DNA of 64,000 nucleotides from Gracilariopsis chorda (Eukaryota; Rhodophyta; Florideophyceae; Gracilariales; Gracilariaceae): the NCBI GenBank assembly GCA_003194525.1, contig NBIV01000038.1, positions 1-64,000 of the forward strand, given 5' to 3'. The notes under the pieces were generated by a model. That model was not told the DNA's origin. It did not search any database and saw only the letters and a list, made by a program, of their open reading frames with translations. This document shows, one piece after another, positions 29,812 through 39,425 of this stretch; the first letter of the stretch is position 1, and each line of letters begins with the position of its first letter. The position numbers and the translations under genes were made by a program.

Positions 29812-31854
29812 ATGCTGCCCACAGCTCCGAGTTCCCCCAGGAATGGTCCGCAACGGAACGCCGCAGCGGCGAGATCACGAAGGTCCGTTCCGGAACAACT
29901 ACTTACCGATGCCGTCGGTCTGGAATCCCAAGGAATCCCATCGGCAACCTCGGTGCCTCGAGCCGTGACAGCTGTGGCCACTACGCCACCTCCGGTGGTC
30001 GAAACGCCGTCGGCTGTCCCCCCGAGACCCGGGTCGCCTAAGTACCATCTCCTCGAGTCGAGAATCGACATTGCCAATGTGGCCCACGCCTCCCTCTCGC
30101 AGCAAGTTACCGAGTTGGAACGGCGATGGAGTGACTCCCTGGCTCGGGATTATTCGGGAGATATTCGTCTCCTGAGAGCTGATGTGAATTCCATTCTGGA
30201 GTGTCTGGGTACTCCGGCTGCCTTCGTAGAAGGATATCGGGAGTTCGTGGAGGAAGTTAAAACCCATATGATGCGGGTAACCGGACGTATGGACACGCTG
30301 GAAGCGTTGCTCAGAGAAGACCTGAACGCTCCGAGACAGGAGGAAGTGAAGGTCATCTCAACCCAACACCGCTCCAGTCACCTCCCCCGTCACCCTGGAA
30401 AGAGAGTTCATCGTTATGAAGTTTCGTCAAGTTCCGACTCGGAAACAAGTTCGAGTAGCTCGTCTTCGAGATCATCGCGTGAAGGGAGAGGCCGCCGTCG
30501 CGGAGAAGAACCTAGTTCGAAGGCTACCTACACCTCCCATGGAGCAATCCGTGCGCGGGAGAAAGGTCGCCGTCATTTCGGCTTGAAGGAATTGAAACCG
30601 ACGAATCCCCTTTACAGGAAGCTGTTGTCCTATCGTTATTACCCATTGGAAGACTCTTCGGGCACTGGAAGTTCGAGAGACACCGGTCGGGTGAAGGATC
30701 TCATACGTCGTATGAATGTGACGATGCTTAAGCAGAAGTTCTCCGGTGAAGATCCGATCCTCGTGTTGGATTTTCTGGCCCGCTTTTTGCAGGAAGCAGA
30801 CGTACTCGAAATGAGTGAGGCGCAGGCATACGTTGCGTTGCCCTACTTTCTTTCAGGAATGGCTGAAGATCAGTACAACTCGGTCAGGGGTTCGTCCAGG
30901 GCCTCAGAAGGAGGTGTTACGTGCTGGCCCGAGGCTGTACACTACCTGCTCAGGTCGTACGCGACGGGAACTGCAATCAGTCAAGCCATCGTGGCGGTTC
31001 GCGATACGAAACAGAAGCCTGGTGAAACGGAAACGTCGTATTCAACTCGCTTGAATAAAGCGTTTCATCGTTGTGGAAATGTGTTTACCGCTTTTGAGCG
31101 TTGCTCCATGCTGGTGGATGGTTTAGATCCTGGTATCAGGGCACTGGTGTCCCGCTACAGGGAAGAGAAGCGCAAGGCGACGTATCTGGAACTGGTCCAG
31201 TACGCGCAGGCTGAGGGTGACACCCTCAGAGCGAGAGACCCGAGGCGTCGGTCGTCGAAGGCTCTCTTCGTCGAGAACGAGGCTTCCTCGACATCTCTCC
31301 CTAACCCGGGGCCATCTTCCGGATTTGCGGATAACATCCAGTATCTTGGCAGTCTTGAACAGTCGTTGGCAACCTCGGGACTGCCGTCCACGGTTACACC
31401 CCCCGTGGTAGATCCGGCCTTTTACGCAAACCCCGGTGGGTTTCCCCCAGCCCCGCTAGCCTACGCGTCGAGCGCCACAAGACACTCCCGCCCGGGATGG
31501 TCCAACCCGAAGCAACTAGCATTACAACCACAACACCCTCAGCACCGCGGAATGATGTCCCACGCCACCGGAACACGTTCAGCCCCGCTGATTTGCTACA
31601 TTTGTTACCTTGAAGGTCATACTGCGTCGCAGTGTACCCTCCCCATTCGCGAGATGTGGAAGATCGTGGGAAATTATGAGAATCTCCCACCGGAGCATAA
31701 GGCTCGTGTCCCGAGTAATTCGTATGAAGACGCAAAGACTGCGGTCCACAATCCTCAAGCTCGAGAAGCCGCAAAAACCGCGAACGGTAACAACCCAAAC
31801 CTTTCGGAACGGGCTCATCCGCACCCAGCGGTCGATTCGGTACCGAAAAACTAA
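29812..31854 (+). CDS. gag: Gag polyprotein, copy B
   Basis: 680 codons, ATG at 29812, about 150 bp after the LTR. Intact. Pro/Ala-rich N-terminus; a helical region (RIDIANVAHASLSQQVTELE); a Ser/Arg-rich stretch at about residues 205-230; the gag core with LIRRMNVTMLKQKFSGEDP and DFLARFLQEADVLEMSEAQ; and a zinc knuckle CYICYLEGHTASQC (C-x2-C-x4-H-x4-C). It would form the particle and bind RNA. It ends AAA-AAC-TAA at the frameshift junction. Homologous to copy A gag through most of its length. Confidence 0.92.
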   Translation: MLPTAPSSPRNGPQRNAAAARSRRSVPEQLLTDAVGLESQGIPSATSVPRAVTAVATTPPPVVETPSAVPPRPGSPKYHLLESRIDIANVAHASLSQQVTELERRWSDSLARDYSGDIRLLRADVNSILECLGTPAAFVEGYREFVEEVKTHMMRVTGRMDTLEALLREDLNAPRQEEVKVISTQHRSSHLPRHPGKRVHRYEVSSSSDSETSSSSSSSRSSREGRGRRRGEEPSSKATYTSHGAIRAREKGRRHFGLKELKPTNPLYRKLLSYRYYPLEDSSGTGSSRDTGRVKDLIRRMNVTMLKQKFSGEDPILVLDFLARFLQEADVLEMSEAQAYVALPYFLSGMAEDQYNSVRGSSRASEGGVTCWPEAVHYLLRSYATGTAISQAIVAVRDTKQKPGETETSYSTRLNKAFHRCGNVFTAFERCSMLVDGLDPGIRALVSRYREEKRKATYLELVQYAQAEGDTLRARDPRRRSSKALFVENEASSTSLPNPGPSSGFADNIQYLGSLEQSLATSGLPSTVTPPVVDPAFYANPGGFPPAPLAYASSATRHSRPGWSNPKQLALQPQHPQHRGMMSHATGTRSAPLICYICYLEGHTASQCTLPIREMWKIVGNYENLPPEHKARVPSNSYEDAKTAVHNPQAREAAKTANGNNPNLSERAHPHPAVDSVPKN

Positions 31855-31886
31855 TCTTGGGAGTCTCCCCCACGGGAGGGGTGTCT
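31845..31886 (+). promoter_or_regulatory. Putative -1 frameshift site with hairpin, copy B
   Basis: G-AAA-AAC at 31845-31851 is followed by the gag stop TAA (31852-31854). The pol frame is -1. Hairpin TCTCCC-CCAC-GGGAGG follows at about 31864-31879. Compare copies A and C. Confidence 0.6.
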
Positions 31887-32726
31887 TCCAAGCCGAAGTT
31901 GAAGACGCCTGAGGCGCCACCGCTTCGCTCCCCTGCCAAAATCCTTACGAGGAAACTGGCTCAAGAAGACGTGAGCTCGGACCACTTAGTGGCTCTGCGT
32001 CGTCCGTGGATACGGTCCCGTAACCTCCGCATCCCGGATCGAGTTTTGGTAATGGCCAAGAGGAACTATAAAGTTTATAGTGACCTCGGTCTCTCTAACC
32101 AGTTCATGGTTCGTCAGTTATCTGTCCTGGATACAGGTGCCGCTCCGAACCTGATCAACATCGGGATTATTCCACCCGCCATGCGGAAATGCATTCGCAT
32201 TGGTCCAAGTCTGGATCTGGCGGACGCTAATAACAACCCGCTCCAGACTCTTGGAACAATTCCTCTGGTACTCAGACTAGGCACCTACGTGGTGAAGTTG
32301 GACTTCATCGTATGCGATTCTCTTGCTGCACCGGTCATCCTCGGTTGTGGTTTCTGTGACCGCTTCGTGGAAGCTATCCGCCCTCGCTCCAGATCCGTGG
32401 AATTGGCCAGCGGTTCGACCATCCCGATTGTACGGAAGCCCTTGCGACACGCCTCCCGTAAACGGGTACCTTTACCTGCTGCTCAGGAAGCGTCCAATGT
32501 GGATCGAGCATCTACGAAGATTCGCGTCGCGGAACCAGTTTCGATCCCGAAGGAATCTCAGGTTTGGGTCTCAGTAACATCCAAACACCACGGGTTGCAG
32601 GTTGTTCAACCGCTCCCCTCGCTCTACGAACAGCGCCGTCTCGCATTAGCAAATGGGATCGTATCCGTCGAGCCGGACAAACCCTTTAAGGTTCTCGTTG
32701 CTAACCTCGGAACTACCACTCAGTAG
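31851..32726 (+). CDS. pol: Pol, copy B, first segment: aspartic protease, ending at an amber codon
   Basis: -1 frame relative to gag. Retropepsin active site SVLDTGAAPNL with the catalytic Asp present, later LAAPVILGCGFCDRF. The frame ends at TAG (32724-32726), where copies A and C have a sense codon (Tyr and Ser) before LVKNQV. The same frame then continues as 32727-36413, so this is a single nonsense substitution or a readthrough site. Confidence 0.85.
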   Translation, partial: LILGVSPTGGVSSKPKLKTPEAPPLRSPAKILTRKLAQEDVSSDHLVALRRPWIRSRNLRIPDRVLVMAKRNYKVYSDLGLSNQFMVRQLSVLDTGAAPNLINIGIIPPAMRKCIRIGPSLDLADANNNPLQTLGTIPLVLRLGTYVVKLDFIVCDSLAAPVILGCGFCDRFVEAIRPRSRSVELASGSTIPIVRKPLRHASRKRVPLPAAQEASNVDRASTKIRVAEPVSIPKESQVWVSVTSKHHGLQVVQPLPSLYEQRRLALANGIVSVEPDKPFKVLVANLGTTTQ

Positions 32727-35700
32727 TTGGTTAAAAACCAGGTCCTGGGCAACATGCTTCCGCATCCGTTGGCTATCCTTCCTACAAAGATTCCGATATC
32801 CGACGTTCTCGGAATACAAGACCCTAAGGAGGGGGAGGAGGTCCCGTTCGTTCCGTTGGATCCCGCCCGGGAAAGTTCAGATTCGACTGTCGAAGAAGCT
32901 CAGAAGAGCACGACTTCAGCATCGGCAGATACTGCGTTAGACCCAGAACAGGCTTTGGATAAGTTGGACCTGGATCACATTAATGAATCTCATCGTGAGA
33001 AGTTTCGTGACATGCTCAGGGACTTTACCGCCATGTGGGACGGTTCCCTGGGGACGATAGGGGTAACCGAACATCGGATTGATTTGTTGCCGGATACACG
33101 GCCTATTGCACAGCACCCGTATCGGGCAGGCCCTAAAGCAAGGGGGGAAGAGAAATCTCAGGTGGAGAAGATGCTGCGAGCTGGAGTTATCGAAGCAGCA
33201 CAATCCCCTTGGGCTTCTCCTGTTGTCCTTGTTCCGAAAGCGGATGGATCATGGCGTTTCTGTGTGGATTACCGCCGCCTGAATGCGGTTACCGTCAAGG
33301 ACGTCTATCCGATTCCACGAATGGACGAGTACATTGACTCCCTGGGGAGCGCAACGGTGTTCACTACCCTTGATGCCAATTCGGGATACTGGCAGGTCCC
33401 TATTAGGAAAGAAGATCGTGATAAGACCGCGTTTGTGTGCCATCAAGGACTATATCGCTTTAAGCGAATGCCGTTTGGACTAACGAATGCCCCAGCTACA
33501 TTCCAACGGGCAATCGATATCCTCTTGGCGAGGTTCAAATGGACCAGCTGTCTGGTATACTTGGACGACATTATAGTGTTCTCCAATAACTTGGACGATC
33601 ACCTGTCCCATGTCCGGGAAGTCTTGACAGTGCTCCGCAACGCGGGCATCACCCTGAAGCTGGGAAAGTGTGAGTTCTGCGCCGATTCGGTAAAATATCT
33701 GGGGCACATCATCCGCCCCGGACAGCTTTCAATCGATGAAGCAAGAGTGAAATCACTTCGAGAGGCGAAACATCCGACTAATCAAACGGAGCTTCGATCC
33801 TTCCTAGGACTTTGCAATGTATATCGCCGATTCGTCCCGAACTTCGCCGACTTGTCAGCACCGCTTGACGCACTCCTCCGGAAAGGACAACCCACCGAAC
33901 TGGACGTCTTTGACGAGGCTGAGTCGTCAGCATTCTCGTCTCTTGTCGACGCTGTAACGTCCCCGCCAGTTCTGGCCTTACCGCACCCGGACTTAACCTT
34001 CGAAGTGGATACTGACTCAAGCGCCCACCAGGTGGGTTGTGCGTTGTTTCAAGTCACGGAAGAAGGAGAAAGACATCCGATCGGATATTGGTCACGTTCG
34101 TTGAACGTTCACGAGCGCAACTACTCGGTGTCCGAGAAGGAGTGTCTTGCTGTTTTTTGGGCGTTGGCAACGCTTCGCCCATACCTTATGGGTAACCATT
34201 TCAAGGTTCACACCGATCACTCGGCTCTCCGTTGGCTACTCGAAATTCGAGAACCGTCGGGCCGCCTCATGCGTTGGCGTCTCCGACTCTCGGAATTTAC
34301 ATTTGATGTCCTCTACAAGAAGGGATCCCTGAATACTCAGGCTGACGCCCTATCGCGCTTAGGAACATCAGCGGAAACCGAACCGGTCGACGATCTGGAA
34401 ATACCATGTTTCATGGCACAATCCCCGGAGGGAACGGAAGAAGACGACCCAGACGTGAATGGGGATGACATCTGTGATGATATTCTGGCTGCAAGCCCTA
34501 CGGATCCTCCGGATGGCCAGGTTGTTCCCATATCCTCTGAGGAAATGATCCGTGAACAACAGCAGGATCCTTTCTGTGCCCAGATTCGTGCCCGTCTTAA
34601 CGGGGGCGCACAGATACCCTTGGCGGTGAACGATCGAGGCTACCTATTCAGGTTGCTGACACGGGCCCCACAGATCGTTGTACCTCACACGCTGCAGCAG
34701 CGCGTCTTCCATCTATCGCATTACGCGAAGTTGGGTGCACATCCCGGCGGGAGGAAACTATACCTGACCCTTCGCAGGGACTTCTATTGGCCTGCTATGG
34801 CATTTGACTGCTATGCAGTTCGCCGCTCGTGCGTGGAATGTGCGAAGAATAATGTGAAACTTCGGAAGTACTCGAAGAAGTTAACACTATTCCCGGCACG
34901 GGCGCCACTCGAATATGTCGCTATTGATATCTTGGGCGAGCTTGTCAAAACCAAACTTGGTTACAAGTATCTTCTCGTCATTACTGACCGCTTCTCAAAG
35001 TTGGTGAGAACAGTACCGCTTAAACGGATTACCGCGGACGTGGTTGCGCGTGCGTTCGTAACCCAATGGGTCTTTACTTACGGCCCGCCGGTACATCTAC
35101 TCTCCGACAACGGATCTCAATTTACCTCAAAGTTCTTTCAGGACGTATGTAGAATCTTGGGAATCAAGAATATGTTTACTACCACCTACCCCCCGCAGTG
35201 TAACGGACAAGTGGAACGATTCAATCGTACTATGCTCAACGCACTGCGCGCGTATGTCGCGGATCACCCCATGGAATGGGACTTGTACACGGACGCTATT
35301 ACGTACGCGTATAACACCCAGGTACACCGGGTCACGACCCTCGCTCCATTTGAGCTGGTCCTGTCTCGGATTCCGCCACCCATGGCTATTGAAGCGCAAC
35401 CGAACGTCTCGGGGTACCCTTCACCAAGGTTATATCGAGATTCCTGGAAGGAATGGTTGAAGAACATGGTCCCTACCGCCCGAAACGCTATGGGAAAAGC
35501 CCAGGAGGCATACAAACAGAACGTCGACGCGAAGATTCGTACCCCGATACCCCAGGTCTCGGAAGGGAATTCTGTCTTCCTGCGAAAGGAATATTATAAT
35601 CCCGAAAAGGAGAAGCGCCACAAGTTGTCACCGATAGTGAATGGACCCTATCGGGTGGTTTCCGTCGCCGACGACACAGTCGTACTGGACATCGATAACC

Positions 35701-36413
35701 AGTTCGAACGCGTCTCACGCGACCGCGTAGCCCACGCGCCTGCGCCCCCTGAGGGCTCATCACCGCTCGTGACAATCCCGGAGGATGACCTCGTAACTCC
35801 GCCAACGGATAATCTGCTTCCGTCCCGCCCACCCGTCTTACCGCACCCGGAACGGGGACTCTCGGATCTTCCGATTGCCGATCAACCGGTTGGGCGCGCC
35901 GCGCGTATCGTGCAACTCACGCTTGACCCCAAACGCCTAACCGTTACTCCGCCCGCGGAGGTCCTTCAGCCTGAACCCACCGCCCTCTCACCTAAGGAGG
36001 GGGAGGGACGAGAATCGATCGCGCCATCGCGGAAGGAAGCTCCGGCGTCGGACGGTGTCCCGTTTCATACGGCTTCGCGAGCGAGTTCCCTCGCGCCGCA
36101 CTCTGCGCTAACCGAGGCCCTTCAGAGCAAGGGTACTGCCGTCACGGAACGCGTGGTAAGCCCGGCACGGGAGAAGGTTGGGAACAGTGGACGAGCCCAC
36201 ATCGGGAATACGGCATCGTCGGATGAGCACCCCCGGAGCAGGGAGGAGTTGAACGCATCGCAAAGCGAGAAGGCCGTCTCCGCGGACCCGGATGCACTCC
36301 TGTCGAGCGAGTCGCTGGGTAGCGAAGGAGGAAGTAGTGAACCGGACTCGGTGTGGTCACTAATGTGGCAAATGATATCTCCGAGCACGGAGCACATACA
36401 ACCTCGGTCATAA
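32727..36413 (+). CDS. pol: Pol, copy B, second segment: reverse transcriptase, RNase H, integrase
   Basis: 1228 codons in frame with the protease segment. RT has FCVDYRRLNAVTVKD, MPFGLTNAPATFQR and the catalytic YLDD. RNase H has EVDTDSSAHQVG, SEKECLAVFWAL, VHTDHSALRWL and QADALSR, so all four acidic residues are present. Integrase has an HHCC zinc domain (HLSHYAKLG through SCVECAKN), then AIDILG, LSDNGSQF and QVERFN supplying D, D and E. A variable Pro/Ser-rich linker follows and the frame ends at 36413 before the chromodomain. This enzyme set makes cDNA and integrates it. Confidence 0.95.
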   Translation: MVKNQVLGNMLPHPLAILPTKIPISDVLGIQDPKEGEEVPFVPLDPARESSDSTVEEAQKSTTSASADTALDPEQALDKLDLDHINESHREKFRDMLRDFTAMWDGSLGTIGVTEHRIDLLPDTRPIAQHPYRAGPKARGEEKSQVEKMLRAGVIEAAQSPWASPVVLVPKADGSWRFCVDYRRLNAVTVKDVYPIPRMDEYIDSLGSATVFTTLDANSGYWQVPIRKEDRDKTAFVCHQGLYRFKRMPFGLTNAPATFQRAIDILLARFKWTSCLVYLDDIIVFSNNLDDHLSHVREVLTVLRNAGITLKLGKCEFCADSVKYLGHIIRPGQLSIDEARVKSLREAKHPTNQTELRSFLGLCNVYRRFVPNFADLSAPLDALLRKGQPTELDVFDEAESSAFSSLVDAVTSPPVLALPHPDLTFEVDTDSSAHQVGCALFQVTEEGERHPIGYWSRSLNVHERNYSVSEKECLAVFWALATLRPYLMGNHFKVHTDHSALRWLLEIREPSGRLMRWRLRLSEFTFDVLYKKGSLNTQADALSRLGTSAETEPVDDLEIPCFMAQSPEGTEEDDPDVNGDDICDDILAASPTDPPDGQVVPISSEEMIREQQQDPFCAQIRARLNGGAQIPLAVNDRGYLFRLLTRAPQIVVPHTLQQRVFHLSHYAKLGAHPGGRKLYLTLRRDFYWPAMAFDCYAVRRSCVECAKNNVKLRKYSKKLTLFPARAPLEYVAIDILGELVKTKLGYKYLLVITDRFSKLVRTVPLKRITADVVARAFVTQWVFTYGPPVHLLSDNGSQFTSKFFQDVCRILGIKNMFTTTYPPQCNGQVERFNRTMLNALRAYVADHPMEWDLYTDAITYAYNTQVHRVTTLAPFELVLSRIPPPMAIEAQPNVSGYPSPRLYRDSWKEWLKNMVPTARNAMGKAQEAYKQNVDAKIRTPIPQVSEGNSVFLRKEYYNPEKEKRHKLSPIVNGPYRVVSVADDTVVLDIDNQFERVSRDRVAHAPAPPEGSSPLVTIPEDDLVTPPTDNLLPSRPPVLPHPERGLSDLPIADQPVGRAARIVQLTLDPKRLTVTPPAEVLQPEPTALSPKEGEGRESIAPSRKEAPASDGVPFHTASRASSLAPHSALTEALQSKGTAVTERVVSPAREKVGNSGRAHIGNTASSDEHPRSREELNASQSEKAVSADPDALLSSESLGSEGGSSEPDSVWSLMWQMISPSTEHIQPRS
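32826..32841 (+). other. Internal polypurine tract 1, copy B
   Basis: AAGGAGGGGGAGGAGG in the protease-RT linker, encoding KEGEE. Same codons as in copies A and C. Confidence 0.5.
35994..36008 (+). other. Internal polypurine tract 2, copy B
   Basis: AAGGAGGGGGAGGGA in the integrase-chromodomain linker, encoding KEGEG. Counterpart of 60345 in copy C. Confidence 0.5.
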
Positions 36414-36960
36414 CCAGTTTCGTGGTGAGCTGAAAAGCAACCGCGGACACGGAGAGTGTGGTTGACACTGCGTGCGTTACCGCAGAGCCCCACAAATGGA
36501 CACTGTGACGCCACTGTCACGCGGACGAAGCCCAAAATTCCAAACCGTGGAAAGGTGTACACGTACATACCGCCGGCCGGCGTCAGGAGTACAGTCAAGA
36601 CCCGCGTCGTGGAAAGACCGCGCGCGACACTTGCCGCCAGCGGCCAGCCAATCACAGTGTGTGATGCATGGCAATCCGCCTCCTGGCGTCGGAACCGTAG
36701 TGAACTGCCTCCCTCACCGTGAACGGTCAAACTCACCAGAGTTGCACGGGTCGCGTGGGAGAAGAGCTCGCGAGCTGCGAGTCAATAGGGGAATCCGGTT
36801 AGAACGGAAGGCTCCCCCCACAAGGAGAGGATTAGGAAGCGGAAAGACCCCAATGCGGTATCAAGTCCCAGCACTCGCAGCGTCGAGGAAAACTGAGTTT
36901 GCCCGCAGGGTCGCGCCAATTTCAGGCAAGTCCCCTCACAGGGTTCTCCCCTTAAGCCCT

Positions 36961-37197
36961 GCCATGACGGGTCAGGAGCCGGCTACGTACGACCAGGAGT
37001 TTGTCGTTGACCACATCGTGGATCACGTTCTGGACTCCAAAGGAGTGTGGTTTTACCAAATCCGATGGTACGGATACCCCCCGGAAGAGGACACATGGGA
37101 GCCCATTCAGCACCTTCCTCGTTCCAAGGTGATAACCTACCACCGCCGGACGCGGTTCCCACTCCCATCCACTTTGGACATGGCCCAGGTTGGGTAG
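36961..37197 (+). pseudogene. Chromodomain of pol, copy B, out of frame with the rest of pol
   Basis: The frame 36472-37197 is not that of pol. From about 36985 it encodes a chromodomain: FVVDHIVDHVLD, FYQIRWYGYPPEEDTWEP, HLPRSKV. The aromatic positions (F, W, W) are present. In copy C the equivalent domain is in frame at the end of pol, so copy B has a frame break at about 36400-36480. Integrase chromodomains direct insertion to methylated histone regions in chromoviruses. Confidence 0.85.
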
Positions 37198-37533
37198 GAC
37201 GATACACTGCACTATGCAGAAGATTCCGAAGACGGAAGAGAAGTCTCCGAAGAGAAGAGGACACAGGAAGAGATCTGGCTACAGAAGGTTACACGAAGTA
37301 ATGGACTGGATAGGGAAACCAATGGTCATTGGACGTCACACCGCCTAGCGGTCCGACCGAAGTAACGGTTTAATGAAGAATACCGCCTAGCGGTCCAGCA
37401 TGAAGATGCTATGAAGAAGAAAAAGAAGAGTCCGGACATACGGATATAGAAGAAGGAAGTCGTTTACCACAAGCTATGGAGCGTTAAGCCCTAACGTATA
37501 TCAGGTGTGTGTGCCACGGTCCAGGATCCTGAC

Positions 37534-39375
37534 TTAGGATGAGCCGCTCGTTGGCGGTTGGTAGTTCGCAGACGCGAAAGCCAATAACTCGCTCACGCTG
37601 GTGAGGTTGGAAGGCGCAACCACTCCAATGGACTGGAGGTGAGCCCTGAGGGCAACGGCCTGAGGGTCCACGGGGACCGGAGATGCGGTAGACGGAGAAG
37701 CAGCCGCACTGGCGGCCATATTCCAGCCATCTGGAGCAGCCACATGCTGGCCGGATCCGTCGAGATCGTCGACCATCGCCGCTCCCGGGGCTACGGCCTC
37801 CTCCACCTCATCGGGGTCGTCATCCACCATTGGATCATCCTCGTAGGAGCCGTGCCAGTCATCGGAAAACATGAACCCAACCGGGTGGCCTCGCGGAACG
37901 GAGCGTGGTACATCGCGTAACGCTAGCGCGTGAGCCCGTGAAGTCACGGATACCTCCCAAGGGTCATAGAAGACGAAGTTGCCAGCGTTTGGATTTCTCC
38001 GGCCTGGAGAGCGATCATGCCTGGAAGGCTCACCGTCAGGGACGTTGGAGGCTGGGACTGTATCCCAGTTAACCATATCGATGGTGTTCAGAAGGCACTG
38101 AAGCTCATCCACATTGGCTTCGGATCCCAGAGGGATATAGAGATCCAATCGGCGGATAACCTGGCGTAGGTGAGGAGGAATGTACCACAGACAGTTCTTG
38201 TCGTACACCTCCCAGAGGAGAAACGCGGCAACGCGAGCAGCCCATTCGGCGAGGAAGAGAGTCCAGTAACCGGAATCCGGATTGTTGATTAATCGTGAAC
38301 CGATGTAGCTGAGGCACGGAGGCATCTCCGCAAAGCATCCCCTCGGGACTTCGAACCTGCTCCACCAATGGGGAAGAGGTGCATACCGGCCGCGCATCGC
38401 GGATGGACGGAGCCTCTCGATCTCGAGATTTTGGTATGGTACCAGGAACCCGAAGCCGGAGCGCGCCTTTCGCTCAAACCGGAGTCGGTCGAAGAAGGAT
38501 CCGCGATGATTCGGACGACGAAGATATCGGAACTCTGCACGCAGAATTGGGCGCCTCCAGAGGAGCATCCCGGCTTCTATTGGAGTGGACCGGAACGGTG
38601 TAGATGGCTGGTAGGCAGCAAGGTTCTCGCAGTATGAGACTTCACCGTACGTACGGTACCGCGAGAGGTCAAAGCTGTATTCCATTGGTATCAGCTCATC
38701 CGGATAACTCGCGCGGGCGAGACGGTCGTAGGCGACCTTGGCCATCCCGGCACGGGCTTCATTCAGCGTCTCGAAACCATATCTGGTGCGCTTCCGTGCG
38801 AGGAACTGTGGCTCTACCGCGATACGCGTCTTCCAGTCGAAGGAGTCGACCAAATCCCAGCCTAGTCCCCCTGGGAGCTCGCCCTCCTCCACATAGGAGT
38901 TGATGAGGTCCGAGTCGGAAACCCATGTGGGGTGGAACCAGGGCGCACGCGAAAAGAGGAGAGCGTCTTCCCGGGGATTGCGGGCCCAAAGTGTCGATGG
39001 TGACACCCAGCCGGCGGCGGTCGCAGTGATCGGTATCGCTTGAGCGGAATTCCAGGCGGCGATACTCGCGGCATCCGAGGCATCCAAGGTTGGAACATGA
39101 GACGATCCTCCAGGCAGAGGCAAGGAGAGGAACCCAGAGGTTGGGTGACGAACCCGCGACCCCGGCGTCGCGGAGGAAGTTTGTCCGCTCGCGAAAGTCT
39201 CCTGCGGGGCGCCCGCAGGCGGGTTGTTCGAACACGGAGTGTTGGTCATAGCAGAGAGGGGCGCAGAGTCTGTTGAAGAAGGTACTGAGGGTTGATCAGT
39301 TGTAACCGTGTTGGTACGGGGGACCGGTATCTCGGCGATTCCCTTGTCGGGACTATTTATACCCTCGCGCCTCAT
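37534..39375 (-). CDS. Antisense-strand protein of the retrotransposon, copy B
   Basis: 613 codons from ATG 39375; the frame is open to 39435 inside the LTR edge but only from TTG. It lies between pol and the 3' LTR on the opposite strand and is convergent with pol. It is homologous to the 614-codon antisense frame of copy C. Shared blocks include APWFHPT, RPILRAEFRYLRR, PYQNLEIER, WEVYD-LW-IP and GHPVGF. The N-terminus is Ser/Thr/Pro rich, the middle is Arg/Trp/Tyr rich, and the C-terminus has an acidic DDPMVDDDPDEVEE segment. No signal peptide, membrane segment or known domain is recognised. Transcription presumably starts in or near the 3' LTR. Function unknown. Confidence 0.88.
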   Translation of the reverse strand: MRREGINSPDKGIAEIPVPRTNTVTTDQPSVPSSTDSAPLSAMTNTPCSNNPPAGAPQETFASGQTSSATPGSRVRHPTSGFLSLPLPGGSSHVPTLDASDAASIAAWNSAQAIPITATAAGWVSPSTLWARNPREDALLFSRAPWFHPTWVSDSDLINSYVEEGELPGGLGWDLVDSFDWKTRIAVEPQFLARKRTRYGFETLNEARAGMAKVAYDRLARASYPDELIPMEYSFDLSRYRTYGEVSYCENLAAYQPSTPFRSTPIEAGMLLWRRPILRAEFRYLRRPNHRGSFFDRLRFERKARSGFGFLVPYQNLEIERLRPSAMRGRYAPLPHWWSRFEVPRGCFAEMPPCLSYIGSRLINNPDSGYWTLFLAEWAARVAAFLLWEVYDKNCLWYIPPHLRQVIRRLDLYIPLGSEANVDELQCLLNTIDMVNWDTVPASNVPDGEPSRHDRSPGRRNPNAGNFVFYDPWEVSVTSRAHALALRDVPRSVPRGHPVGFMFSDDWHGSYEDDPMVDDDPDEVEEAVAPGAAMVDDLDGSGQHVAAPDGWNMAASAAASPSTASPVPVDPQAVALRAHLQSIGVVAPSNLTSVSELLAFASANYQPPTSGSS

Positions 39376-39410
39376 CTCCTCACGCCTATACTCACGTTCG
39401 TTTTCGGCCC

Positions 39411-39425
39411 TTAGGGAGGGGGATG
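39411..39425 (+). other. 3' polypurine tract, copy B
   Basis: TTAGGGAGGGGGATG directly before the 3' LTR. It primes plus-strand DNA in LTR elements. Confidence 0.75.
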
